Both the position numbers and the translations under genes were made by a program. A model generated the notes under the pieces. That model worked only from the letters and a program-made list of their open reading frames with translations. It was not told where the DNA came from and ran no database searches. From contig CAWUHX010000045.1 in assembly GCA_963922205.1 (NCBI GenBank), positions 1,488,001 to 1,552,000 of the forward strand: a stretch of 64,000 nucleotides of DNA. Direction: 5' to 3'. The stretch is from Romanomermis culicivorax. Its lineage: Eukaryota > Nematoda > Enoplea > Mermithida > Mermithidae. Below, in pieces: positions 22,901 to 30,329 of the stretch (position 1 is its first letter; each line of letters opens with the position of its first letter).

Positions 22901-25900
22901 AACGAAAAGCGGATATCTCATGACATTGATCCAGTTCAATGGTGGCAAATCGACAAAGAAATGTACCCAAAACTTTGGTGAAACTTGAGGGGCGTTACTT
23001 CAGAGCACCAGCTATGGGTGTGCTCTCATACAGCTATTTAGTGGTGAGAGAATAATCTTTCAGCCATTACCAAATCATATTTCAGGCAAATCAGTAGAGA
23101 AGCTGTCATTTTTGAATATGATTTCATTTAATTGTTCAGATAAAAAAATAGATTTTGTATGCAAAGGATCAATTCTGTCATTAAATAAAGTTTTTATTGC
23201 ATAACTGCATCAGCATTATTTTTATTGCCGGATGGAGTTGTTCATTCTCCTGATCTGATACCTTATTTTTAAGACTGTGCGGATAATTATGAAAACCGTA
23301 AAATTCATCCTCAAAATCCTGGTTTCAGTTTCCGTTTTCCAATTTTGAGTTTCACCGTTTCAGTTTCAGTTTTTATTTTAGAAAAAATGACGGTTTTCAT
23401 GGTTTTGGTATCAAATTACCAAGCATAGCAAACTGTATCATACTAGTTTATTAGAAAATGCCCTGATTGGGAAAAAAACCTGATTAGAAAGATGTTAAGC
23501 TAGAAAACAACAGTTTTACTCACTAAAATTATGAAAATTTTTGTAAAACTATTAGATTTTACTGAAAAATGTTAAATTTCTTGAGAAAGTTGATACTGTC
23601 TAGTGCATCAGCTGTTGACTATAGTGTATCAAATGGTTGGTTTGTCCTGCATTCTTGGAAAAAATTTTTAAAACCGTCACAGGGTAATAGAATTTAACCA
23701 TCTGATGGTTTTACTCATTTTATTATAAAAATTTTTGTTTGGAACACACTTTTCACATATTCGGGACAGGCTTTTTGATGATCCCCTATACTTGAGCCTT
23801 GTTTTCGGGACACTTTTTTCACTGTTTTGGGACATGATTTTTGCTTATTTGGGACACAGTTTCCTACAAATGCATAGAAAATCGTGTCCCGAAACAGTGT
23901 AAGGCGTGTCTCGAACTTGCAAAAGTTGTGTCCAAAACAATAATTTTTCTGAAAATTACATGAAAAAATGAGTAAAACTGTTTGATTGTTATAGTCTGTT
24001 TTTCTTGAAATGCCTCCAAATTATGAATGTGGAAAGCAAGTAGTATTTCAGGTTTTTACGATTTTCTGATAAACAGTATATAATAGAGCAATGGAAATTT
24101 GCAAGCATACTGAACTAACCTTTAACAATTTTTCCAGTAAAAAATTTTACAGTAAGAGCTCTATGTAAGCGATTTTGACGACGATACTGATTTGTGCCAC
24201 TTTTCTATTTGGAAGCATTTTATAAAAAACAGACTATAGAATCTAAGAGTTGCATTAAACTTTTTTGGGGCAGCCATTGCGTCATCAATTTTAATGTCCC
24301 AGTCAGCCGTGGTATATTGACGTAAAATTTTACCGGTTGAAGCTTTGGGCATACTTTCTGCATCGAAGTCGAATTTTACATGTGGAAGCTTCAAGCGTAC
24401 TTTCTACATGGAAGTCAATTTCACCCATTGAAGCTTTGAGTGCACTGCTTGCATTGAAGTCAAATTTAACACATTAAAGCTTCAGGCATACTTTTTAGGC
24501 CTCCCTGTATCGCCCCTCACATTTAATGAAATTTGGATCATATTACATTGTCGACTATGCTCTCTACACCTCTTGTATTGCCCACCATGCTATGCAAATT
24601 CGGATCATCAGCTATACTTTTTACATTCACTCTATCATTCAGCACAGTTAAGGCGGCATACTTGGATGTACATGTTTTGTACAGGGGTATCTTTTGTGTA
24701 GTCCCTGTTTGGGCCAACATATCTACTGGTGCTTAAAAAGGCTTGGCCCATGATTACAGAAAAAAATGATGGTAGATGAAACTTATTCTGCCCCGGGCCT
24801 TTTAAGTTTCGTATGAAAAGCATGTTTGTATTTCATATTTCGTATGAAAAACATGTTTGTGGAGCTATCTTTTTGTATTTTAGCTCGCCCACTCCCACCC
24901 TTTGGTTGAAAAGTCTGAAAACCCTCATCTCTGGAAAATTATTGCCATGCATGTCGTCTCAGACGTCTCATTAGTAAAGAAGAGAAAACTCACTGTAGAA
25001 TTCAGTTCACCAATGATCGCATGCAAAGCCTTCAACGACACTCGCAAATATTTCAGTTGGAACGCTTCATAATTTTGAATAATGCAAGAAAAGTGTGGAC
25101 TTGCAGTATTGGGAGCGCATTCAGTTCCATCCGGAAGCGACAATGTCAGCACGGGGTTTTCTAATAAAAAAAGTACCTTGGCAATGATGAAATATACTAA
25201 CATACTTTATCCATTTGCTATTTCTTATCGTTAGGACAAAGTTGCAATTTCAGTATATCACCTTGATATTTAATATTTGTTAAGCATTTCATAGTACTAA
25301 TAGTTCTAAACACTGCTTTCTGTCTAAATATCCACTGAATAATTTATAAAATTTTTCATTATTTAAATCATACTACCATATTACATTCTATGTTCAAGTT
25401 TGTAAGTTAGAGAAATTAAAAGTTGCATCAGACATGAGTCTTATTGACCCTATATGTAAGGACTTCAGCCTCATAACTCGAAAGGTCGAATTCAGCAATG
25501 TAAAGTAGGAAATGGAAAATTTTGAATTTTTCATGTATTTCGACAAAGAAATGGCACTAGAGAAAGCACAGGCCTAGATTTTTCAGCAATTCGTAATAAT
25601 ACTTACCTAGTGACACAACGTAGAAGTACGTCTTAATGATCTCATGCTGGTCGACAGTAGTACGGGCGCTCAATTTTGTTTTGAAATATTTTTTCGTGTT
25701 TTCATGCACATCGAATGGTAAGAAATCCTGACAATTCAGGTTTCTGGTCCAGATGGGCTTCATTTGATCGATGATTTTTTCTTCTACAACGATTATGCTC
25801 CGGATATCACTACCACAAGTTATCTGGATTTTCGTCTCAGGCGTCATGTATATGGTTGACCCAAGGGCGATTTTCCGACCTTTTTCATTACGGAACATGA

Positions 25901-28900
25901 TAAGGTGTGAGTCTAAACTTATGAAAATTTATAAGTGGTTTTCATTATGTAGTATAGTAGAAGGTTCTCACTATCGCAGTTTGTGTATTCCATTGATGAA
26001 GTCATTATACTTTCAAGGTTCCTGCCATGAGCTGCGCATGGGGAACCGACAATCTTGTTATCTGTCGTGCAAGTGGTCAGTCGGTGAATGCCACATTCAT
26101 TTGGGGTGGGTGACGTACATGAATGTAATCCTGACTTTCGGACAATGCAGAATTTTCCTTCGCAAGTATCACTTTTCTGGCAAGACGAATGATGATCTGC
26201 ACCTTAAATAAAGGAATTTGAAGCAATATTCCTCAAAACGCTGTTTCCAATTCAGCTCAATTTAGAAATATTGGAATGCGTCCAGTCGGCGCATAGTCAA
26301 AAGGTGGTAGAAAACATGTGTGGTTTCACAAATAAGGTTATCAATGGATAATTTCTATCCTTCTAAATTTTTAACACAAGGCTCCCGCTGAAACATGTAA
26401 ATTTGAGAGTAGACACCATATTCAATAGAACAGTAAATGTTTTCCCAAACTTATGAAGAGCTTCAAAAATATATTTTTTTTATTTTATGTTTTTATTACA
26501 TTCATTTATTAATTCTTCCTTCCTATCCTTCTATTTTTCTTTTTTCATTTATATTTTTTTATATCTTCATTTTCATTTTTATTTAATTTTTATTTTCATT
26601 TTTAGCAACGAAGTCCAAAACATAACAAAACGAATGTTTTTTTACAGATGGGAAAATTCAGCTTAAAACAAGTTCAAGCAAAAATTATGCAAGTTTTTTA
26701 GTAGGGAAAAGAATGAAAATAGTGGTACTTATGCACTTTAGCGACCCATTTTTCCGAGTTCATTACCTTGTAGGGTATATACAGCAACGTACGCTAGCTG
26801 GGTTTTCAACGTGTAAGGAAACGCGCAAGTTTACCTCTCTGCATCTAAAAAATCTTTTTGGTACTGTAAGTATCAATGTGTAAACTCTGATGTATAAACC
26901 AGTAACTGCAGAAAAAGCAACCATTCATGTAGCGGTCTAGACAGTTCGGATTCAGCGCCAGAAATTTCAGCGCTGAATCCGAACTGTCTAGCTGAATCCG
27001 AACAAATAACAAAAAGGCTGGTGCTGACCATTTCAGCGCGAGCCTTTTTGTTATTTGAAAATTGAGATGGACCTTGGTGCTCAGACTGATTTGTTCCTCC
27101 TCAATCCCTGGAGTCAGAGGCATACATGCACAGCAATGAAATTCTGCTGCGAGTCAGTCAGGATAGAAGGGGTAGAATAGAATTTTTTCGTTCTTGATGA
27201 AAAAAAGGTCTTCTTACATTTAAGCATCGTATTCTCCAACATATATCAGACAGATATGTGAAATTTAACTTTTTAAAGTTTTGCTCTTACCTCTTTGGAA
27301 TCAAATATCTTTTGTTTAGAAAAATTGTTGAACTACAGCATCATTTCCATTTTTATGACGACTTTCTTTTCTCTCAGGCTCATTTTCCTTCGTCATTTTC
27401 TCAATCATTGCTGGGAAAGTCAAATCTGCTGGTGGTCAGCTGGGGGTCAATCAAAATCTGCTGGGGGTCAAAACACTCAAACCCCCCTGTGCATGTATGG
27501 TCAAAGGAAGAAGGTAAAATTGGTAGGAGTTTTGGTTTGATGGAGAGATAGCCAGGATTCGACCTTTGTGGTAATGTGATCCGTATGCTCCGGCTAACCT
27601 TTCTGAGGTTGGGGGATATAAATATGTATAAATCAATAAATGTAGAAAAAATCACCCATTCTTGTACCAGTCTAGGAAAGTTCTGCTTCAGTGCAATGGG
27701 CGCCAAGCCGTTTCGGCACTGACCATTTCGGCGCCTGATAATTTTAAGTGCAAAAACAAAATAATAAAAAATTAGTCTTTACTTCCCCTGTCGTCTTTTG
27801 AGGTTGTAGTCCTTGTGTGAAATAGTATATAAAAGAAAGATTAAAATGCAGTGCTAACAAGAGAAGGAAAAAGCAGAGGCGGGAAAAGAGTTGCAAAGAC
27901 AGGAAAAGACGTTTTTGACTGAAAATGTCGAAAGTGATGCTACAGAAACACACGCATAAAGTACAACAAACAAACAAATTGTCAATTATAGTATTTTTTC
28001 TTGAATTGATTCTAAGTTACGAGAAAGGGAAGCAAGTACTGACTCTTGAGATTTTCAGCCAAGCCGTATATCACATAGTACTAGAAACCTGTGAGCGTAC
28101 TTAACTATCCTAAAGCGATTTTTTGAAAAAAAATTCATAGTTAAAATTTTGTGTAAACGATTTCAGCGACAATGCTAATTTTTGTCAATTTTCACCTTAC
28201 AAGCATTTCATAAAAAGCAGACTAAAGGTAATGCAGTTTTACTTCCACATGGAAAAAATATCAGGCAAGACAAATTATAATCATGGATTTATATTAAAGT
28301 TTTGTCTGTCGTTTTTCGACAAGAATACAAATAAGAAGGAATGAGGTGAAAAAAAACTAAAGAAAACGGAAGAAAAAATTTAACAAAAGAAAAATTGGCG
28401 CAGAAGCTGCTGGCGCCGATCACTGTTTTTTCCACAAATGAGCCTAATGGTGGAAAAAATGTTCACAATATGGAAAAACTTTTCAGGATCTTTTCACAAA
28501 TGTGGAAGAATTTTTATGACTCTTGACAAAGTCTTTTTAATTGAAAATTTAGATTTATGGAGCAGGGAAAGAATGAAGGTCTATCATAAGATTTCTTTCC
28601 CAAATCAACAGCAATTTAGGATCACCATTATCATTATACTTATTCATCGTCATTATCCTCATCATGACTTTCATTGATGTCTCTATAAATAATAAGTCCT
28701 TGAAGTGTTTCGGAACGCTGGAATGTGCAGCAAAAAAATTTCGGAATTTTTGAACATAATGCATGTTGAAATTTTTCCCAGGTCTTTCCACGAGAGGAGG
28801 CCAGGTGAAAAAAAACTGGCGCCAATATGGCTGGCGTGTTTGTGTGAACCGGCGAATGCAGAAAAAGCTCAACCTTTGTACACTACGTGAAGACGCCCAT

Positions 28901-30329
28901 CAGGAGGGGACGCCAAGGCGAAACATTGTTCCCTTACTTTGGGGCAGTCATCTTCACGTAAATATCAGTTTACACTGTCGTATTCTTCGTGTATACATGC
29001 ACGTCGTATGTACAGCCTACCTTGCCCATACCACGTAAATTCAACAGCGGAAAAATTAGAATTCGTTATACCGTTGCTACAGTAAGAGTGAAATAAAATA
29101 TATTTCGGTTAATTACATAATCTCAGCAAAGAAGCAACATAGAGATGCGATATTTAAATTTCACTGGTGTGTACATTTCAATATCATAGTTTACTGTAGT
29201 CCAAAATTCCAAACACCCCTATAATAGTTACGGAACTTTTCAGAGCGAGTTCCCTCATTTGGCGTGAATCAGGCTACGTTTTGCTGAAGTTTATCTCACG
29301 AAACATAGATTTTCTGATCGGAAAAAGAATGCTGATTCTGAATCTACTTTTGCTTTTTTCCGCTGCGTAGTATTTTTAGACCTATCTGTTCCGGGGTAAG
29401 AACTATTCATCTATCGCTTGAATCGACGTCATACCTATAAGCTGTATAAACCTTACACGTTAAAAAACGGAAAAAATTCAAGTTTCACTGAAGTGCAAAG
29501 ATGCCCAAATTTCTACCAATTTTTTTACCAAAATCAACTGCTTCAACTCCAAAATCGTAAAATAGCCTTAGCTTTAGCCTAAACCTAAACTTAAGCCCAA
29601 TCCTAAGCCATGCTGAAGCTCAAGCCTACGCCTAGGCCTAAGTCTAAGCCTATAATTAAGCCTGAGCTTGAGCTAACATGACCTAAGGTAAATGGTGTTC
29701 TTGTTCGTTGATGTTAATTTTATTAAAAAGTAACGTATACTTTTTGTATTGAAATCGGTCAATACTCAGCAGAATCCCACGCTTTCAGGAATCGCTTCCG
29801 CCAGTTAAGAATGTAGAAGAAAAATGATCAGTGTCGAAAGAATAATTTAGCCGCAAAATAAGTTGAACTTTGCTTACACAAATGGTATTCGAAGCTTTTC
29901 GCTGTCCATTGTTCACGGGCCATGACGCATTTATATTGGCCGAGTCTGAAATGCTCATCCACTCGAACGGTGAATTTTGTGACATGGGAGCCAATCCTGT
30001 ATTTGGTTGAATTGATGCGAGTACCGTTCAACATCAAATCCACAGTGACCGCCGACTCGTTACATTTAGTCATGGCGCAGATGCATAGAACGTCGACCGT
30101 CGATCTGTAATGAACCATGTCCGCTTCGCCTCCGTATGCGTCGTATACTTTCAGTGTCGTTTCTTCTGATGTTACTGAAATGGAAAATACTGCCGGTTTA
30201 CGTCAAAACAAGTTCGGTTAGTGATCGACCATTCAACTCACCTTGTTCAGTTATGGTCAATATCAGCATCAAAAGGTAAGTCGGCTTCGGCATGACGAGA
30301 GCGACTGAACTAACCGACCGCACGGCCAT
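13682..30329 (-). CDS. Receptor-type pseudo-tyrosine-phosphatase with Ig-like ectodomain (13 exons)
   Basis: Exons, in transcript order: 30329-30242, 30174-29878, 26202-25972, 25912-25607, 25160-24994, 21603-21462, 21407-21363, 21299-21273, 21196-21089, 20849-20470, 18032-17814, 16151-15899, 13977-13682. They sum to 2559 bp, exactly 853 codons with the stop, and every junction keeps frame with GT..AG introns. The protein has a signal peptide, Ig-like domains (YKC and GEYTC motifs), a Cys-rich exon, one transmembrane helix, a divergent PTP domain and a Ser/Lys-rich tail. By analogy it would sit in the plasma membrane and bind a ligand. The catalytic motif is altered, so it probably binds rather than hydrolyses phosphotyrosine. 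Introns of 54-76 bp alternate with introns of 1-4 kb full of transposon debris. An exon for the missing WPD loop could be overlooked. Confidence 0.8.
14454..14700. mobile_element. TAGTCTG-ended MITE, copy 1
   Basis: The left end TAGTCTGTTTTTCTTGAAATG and a near-inverted right end (CATTTTATTAAAAACTATAGACAGACT) enclose about 245 bp. The sequence is closely related to 23992-24236 (shared TAACAATTTTTCCAGT, TTTTACAGTAAGA, TTGGAAGCATTTTAT). It lies in the last intron of the receptor gene. Confidence 0.75.
14883..15826. mobile_element. Element with inverted clusters of TTCAAAAGCGCAGC motifs
   Basis: Three copies of AAAAGCGCAGC lie at 14900-14990 and four or five inverted copies (GCTGCGCTTTTGAA or GCTGCTCTTTTGAA) at 15697-15806. 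Both clusters begin at a similar outer sequence (GTTACAGTGGTTAAGGTTCAAAAG on the left; on the right, inverted, GTAACGGTTGGGAATAAAAAG). Multiple subterminal repeats in inverted orientation are typical transposase-binding sites of non-autonomous DNA elements. There is no ORF between them. The superfamily is unknown. Confidence 0.55.
15066..15106. repeat. TAAAG-type microsatellite
   Basis: A short array of TAAAG units (AAAGTAAAGTAGTAAAGTAAAGTAAAGTAAA) lies inside the inverted-cluster element. Confidence 0.75.
15899..16151 (-). CDS. Receptor exon 12: PTP signature region with Cys replaced by Asp
   Basis: Between TATCAG| and G|GTAGGT the exon reads GVLIHDSCSVERSAAIAAL, which aligns with VVVHCSAGVGRTGTFIAL of active PTPs. 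His and Arg are kept, but the catalytic Cys position is Asp (codon at 16110-16112) and the invariant glycines of the P-loop are Ser and Glu. The rest (LIICRQIY..., ALVATCLAALAKSI) follows the two C-terminal helices. Asp at this position is known in D2 pseudophosphatase domains of some vertebrate receptor PTPs. The exon is markedly GC-richer than its surroundings. Confidence 0.8.
16152..17016. other. Receptor intron 11, right part, without a recognised exon
   Basis: I searched the minus strand here for the WPD-loop segment that would link exon 11 to exon 12 and did not find a convincing one. A weak candidate near 16310-16380 has a TTTGTAG acceptor and an open stretch, but it lacks a WPD or WPE motif. 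No mobile element was recognised. Confidence 0.4.
17017..17172. mobile_element. 156-bp hAT-like MITE
   Basis: The ends are CAGGGCCGTGC and GCACGGCCCTG. They are flanked by ATCATAAC and ATCACAAC, an 8-bp duplication with one mismatch. Both CAGGG-type ends and 8-bp duplications are characteristic of hAT elements. The interior is a G-run/C-run palindrome around GCGGCCGC. There is no coding sequence. Confidence 0.8.
17814..18032 (-). CDS. Receptor exon 11: middle of the PTP-like domain
   Basis: Seventy-three codons in phase 0 between TTCCAAG| and CTG|GTATGTT. IGTVLWIGDFEAGSK matches the strand following the FW..V motif in PTPs (V..IV.L..F.EG). RIRTVSVLKFDKYAIYTIKF resembles the strands before the WPD loop (tL.v.......R.V.hf.f). 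The 2.4-kb intron upstream contains no identified mobile element except diverged repeats. Confidence 0.7.
18033..19059. other. Intron 10 with a diverged AGCTCGAGAT module
   Basis: Three copies of GAGCTCGAGAT lie at 18352-18485, with flanks resembling the Helitron-like interiors at 7425-7580 and 12790-12960. The fragment is probably an old copy of that interior. The remainder has no gene or recognised element. Confidence 0.4.
19060..19460. repeat. Dispersed repeat, inverted partner of about 28430-28840
   Basis: Read in reverse complement, 28430-28840 shows the same order: GTGGAAGAA, GACTCTTGACAAAG/ACGAAG, AATTGAAAATTTAGAT, GGATCACCATTATCATTATACT. Both copies are in introns of the receptor gene, in opposite orientation and about 9 kb apart, so the pre-mRNA could fold between them. 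Confidence 0.6.
19461..20469. other. Receptor intron 10, left of exon 10, no identified feature
   Basis: The segment contains further diverged CAGTTTCA/GAGCTCGA-like words near 19500-19630 but no ORF with a recognisable domain and no clear element boundary. Confidence 0.35.
20470..20849 (-). CDS. Receptor exon 10: N-terminal half of the PTP-like domain
   Basis: About 126 residues from CTAAG| to AAG|GTAGTT. The second half follows the PTP scaffold: YLNIPCYVHAKVVTMNI corresponds to the KNRY..I..YDH.RV.L region, LIIAVLPKPPDFARFWELV to the ATQGP...T..DFW..V region. The phosphotyrosine-recognition KNRY motif is replaced (SKTQY) and QGP is lost, so substrate recognition is not canonical. Confidence 0.75.
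21089..21196 (-). CDS. Receptor exon 9: transmembrane helix
   Basis: After TTTTTCAG| the exon reads DNPPNSV and then a roughly 25-residue hydrophobic helix (ILYGTIGGLSVVAAVAVSV and on) followed by YTRRQ, a positive-inside stop-transfer signal. The donor is A|GTAAGC. This fixes the topology: exons 1-8 outside, exons 10-13 in the cytoplasm. Confidence 0.8.
21273..21299 (-). CDS. Receptor exon 8: 27-bp microexon
   Basis: Nine codons' worth of sequence (FGPLSLDS plus split codons) between TTTTTTAG| and G|GTATTC. It is required to bring exon 7 into frame with the transmembrane exon, and the phases fit exactly. It is too short to be convincing on its own, so this is the least certain exon; the alternative is read-through in another frame followed by a frameshift. 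Confidence 0.5.
21363..21407 (-). CDS. Receptor exon 7: 45-bp microexon
   Basis: Fifteen codons (LPLNIKSEYVKVIE plus split codons) lie between CTATAG| and A|GTAAAC. Both neighbouring introns are about 54-63 bp. The phases fit exons 6 and 8. It belongs to the juxtamembrane stalk. Confidence 0.6.
21462..21603 (-). CDS. Receptor exon 6: Ig-like domain, second half
   Basis: The exon lies between TTCTTAG| and T|GTAAG. AAGEYTCQAEV is a textbook Ig F-strand (D/A-x-G-x-Y-x-C). It is separated from exon 5 by an intron of about 3.4 kb that holds two MITEs, a Helitron end and dispersed repeats. Confidence 0.75.
22085..22600 (+). repeat. Dispersed repeat, inverted partner of about 34170-34670
   Basis: The reverse complement of 34170-34670 matches in order: GCGTCTTACTGTAG, GAGTGCTCTCT/GAGCTCTGTCG, TTATTATTAGTGT, TCTCCTCTTTTG, GGGAATTCAAATTAGGAAAC, GGTTTAAGTAC, GGGTGTTGG..AACAC, GATCCCTGGACCCAAC. 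The roughly 500-bp unit has no ORF and could be a solo LTR or SINE-like element. Confidence 0.65.
22632..22873. mobile_element. 242-bp MITE with about 40-bp inverted termini
   Basis: The left end (GGGTCATTTATACTTGCTTT and on to GGTGGAATGGAAC) is the near-perfect inverted complement of the right end (GTTCCATTCCGCCG.. to ..AAAATGACCC). GGG-starting termini suggest the PIF/Harbinger group, but the three flanking bases do not form a clean duplication. It lies in receptor intron 5. Confidence 0.75.
23443..23700 (-). mobile_element. Helitron-like 3'-end fragment
   Basis: Starting at CTAG (23443), the sequence CTAGTTTATTAGAAAATGCCCTGATTGGG is the same terminus as at 6449 with a decayed hairpin. After about 35 bp it diverges from the other copies. 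It is therefore a related but distinct subfamily or an old fragment. Confidence 0.55.
23992..24236. mobile_element. TAGTCTG-ended MITE, copy 2 (best preserved)
   Basis: It begins TAGTCTGTTTTT and ends AAAAAACAGACTA, flanked by TA on both sides. Copies at 14454 and 27988 share the internal order. The length is about 245 bp and there is no ORF. The TA target points to a Tc1/mariner-type source. It lies in receptor intron 5. Confidence 0.85.
24336..24500. repeat. Tandem repeat of about 52 bp, three units
   Basis: GAAGCTT recurs with GCATACTTTCT or GCGTACTTTCTACAT, then GAAGTC and AATTT, at about 52-bp spacing (24340, 24388, 24438, 24478). The units differ by 15-25 percent by eye. Confidence 0.6.
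24994..25160 (-). CDS. Receptor exon 5: Ig-like domain, first half
   Basis: The acceptor is TTATTAG| and the donor ACA|GTGAG in phase 0. It encodes a proline-leading strand (ENPVLTLSLPDGTEC), then FSCIIQNYEAF, which carries the first core Cys of an Ig domain completed in the next exon, and ends in the sequon NST. Confidence 0.7.
25607..25912 (-). CDS. Receptor exon 4: Ig-like segment
   Basis: About 102 residues starting after GTTTAG| and ending at G|GTAAG. KIQITCGSD resembles the B-strand Cys of an Ig domain. A later stretch YFYVVSL resembles the final strand but lacks the partner Cys, so the fold may use the other Cys (LNCQDF). The segment is rich in Lys and Ile, as in divergent invertebrate Ig domains. 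Confidence 0.65.
25972..26202 (-). CDS. Receptor exon 3: Cys-rich extracellular segment
   Basis: About 77 residues with nine cysteines (SCQ, TCEGKFC, SCTS, ECG, TCTT, PCAA, NCD), a density typical of a disulphide-bonded module such as an EGF- or insulin-receptor-like Cys-rich repeat. I cannot assign it to a family. The acceptor is TTAAG| and the donor A|GTGAGA. The downstream intron is only 59 bp. Confidence 0.7.
26465..26600. repeat. T-rich low-complexity tract
   Basis: A run of TTTTAT, TTCATT and TCTTCCTTCC words, over 70 percent T. It is intronic and no other feature is visible. Confidence 0.7.
26937..26991. repeat. Perfect hairpin, 22-bp stem, 11-base loop
   Basis: 26937-26958 is the exact inverted complement of 26970-26991. 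The stem starts CTAGACAGTTCGGATTCAGC. It lies 11 bp from a second perfect hairpin at 27003-27057. Confidence 0.9.
27003..27057. repeat. Perfect hairpin, 17-bp stem, 21-base loop
   Basis: CAAATAACAAAAAGGCT at 27003-27019 pairs exactly with AGCCTTTTTGTTATTTG at 27041-27057. The loop (GGTGCTGACCATTTCAGCGCG) resembles the loop region of a related sequence at about 27690-27740, which has GGCACTGACCATTTCGGCGCC. Confidence 0.9.
27545..27612 (-). ncRNA. tRNA-like or SINE-like Pol III promoter sequence
   Basis: On the minus strand TTAGCCGGAGCATACGG resembles an A box, and GGTCGAATCC, about 25 bases further on, resembles a B box with one base missing (GGTTCGAATCC). The spacing suits a tRNA-derived sequence. 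I cannot fold acceptor and anticodon stems, so a functional tRNA is unlikely; a SINE or pseudo-tRNA is more probable. Confidence 0.3.
27988..28224. mobile_element. TAGTCTG-ended MITE, copy 3 (diverged)
   Basis: The right end reads AAAAAGCAGACTA and the left TATAGTATTTTTTCTTGAATTG, with the internal GAAAGGGAAGCAAGTA and AAGCATTTCATAAAAAG blocks of the family. It lies in receptor intron 2. Confidence 0.65.
28430..28840. repeat. Dispersed repeat, inverted partner of about 19060-19460
   Basis: See the partner for the shared blocks. This copy contains several GTGGAA / TTCCAC words and ends near CTTTCCACGAGAGG. It lies in receptor intron 2. Confidence 0.6.
29565..29677. repeat. Degenerate hexamer array of TTAGGC (GCCTAA) type
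   Basis: About 19 consecutive six-base units read GCCTTA GCTTTA GCCTAA and on, with one phase slip, through CCTAGG CCTAAG TCTAAG to about 29677. The consensus GCCTAA is the complement of TTAGGC, the telomere repeat of many nematodes. It lies about 200 bp downstream of receptor exon 2 in intron 2. It could be an interstitial telomere remnant or an unrelated hexamer minisatellite. Confidence 0.6.
29878..30174 (-). CDS. Receptor exon 2: first Ig-like domain
   Basis: The exon is bounded by TTTCAG| and T|GTAAGC and contributes about 99 residues. Cysteines in LCIC and LGQYKC are placed like the two core cysteines of an Ig fold, the latter in the usual D/G-x-Y-x-C setting. Two N-glycosylation sequons (NES, NGT) fit an extracellular location. 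The phase-1 boundaries on both sides are typical of Ig-domain exons. Confidence 0.75.
30242..30329 (-). CDS. Receptor exon 1: start codon and signal peptide
   Basis: The ATG at 30329-30327 is followed within 29 codons by a second in-frame Met and a hydrophobic stretch TYLLMLILTI ending in TEQ, a good signal peptide. The donor is G|GTGAG, leaving one base for the next exon. I chose the upstream ATG because it is in frame; the second Met (13th codon) would give a more typical signal peptide and may be the real start. Confidence 0.7.

Noticed and set aside
25471-25496. B-box-like AGGTCGAATTC as a tRNA gene
   Set aside because: No A box at the right distance and no cloverleaf; a chance match.
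26845-27123. 92-codon minus-strand ORF as an extra receptor exon
   Set aside because: It spans two perfect hairpins and a dispersed repeat, and exon 2 already joins exon 3 in phase without it.
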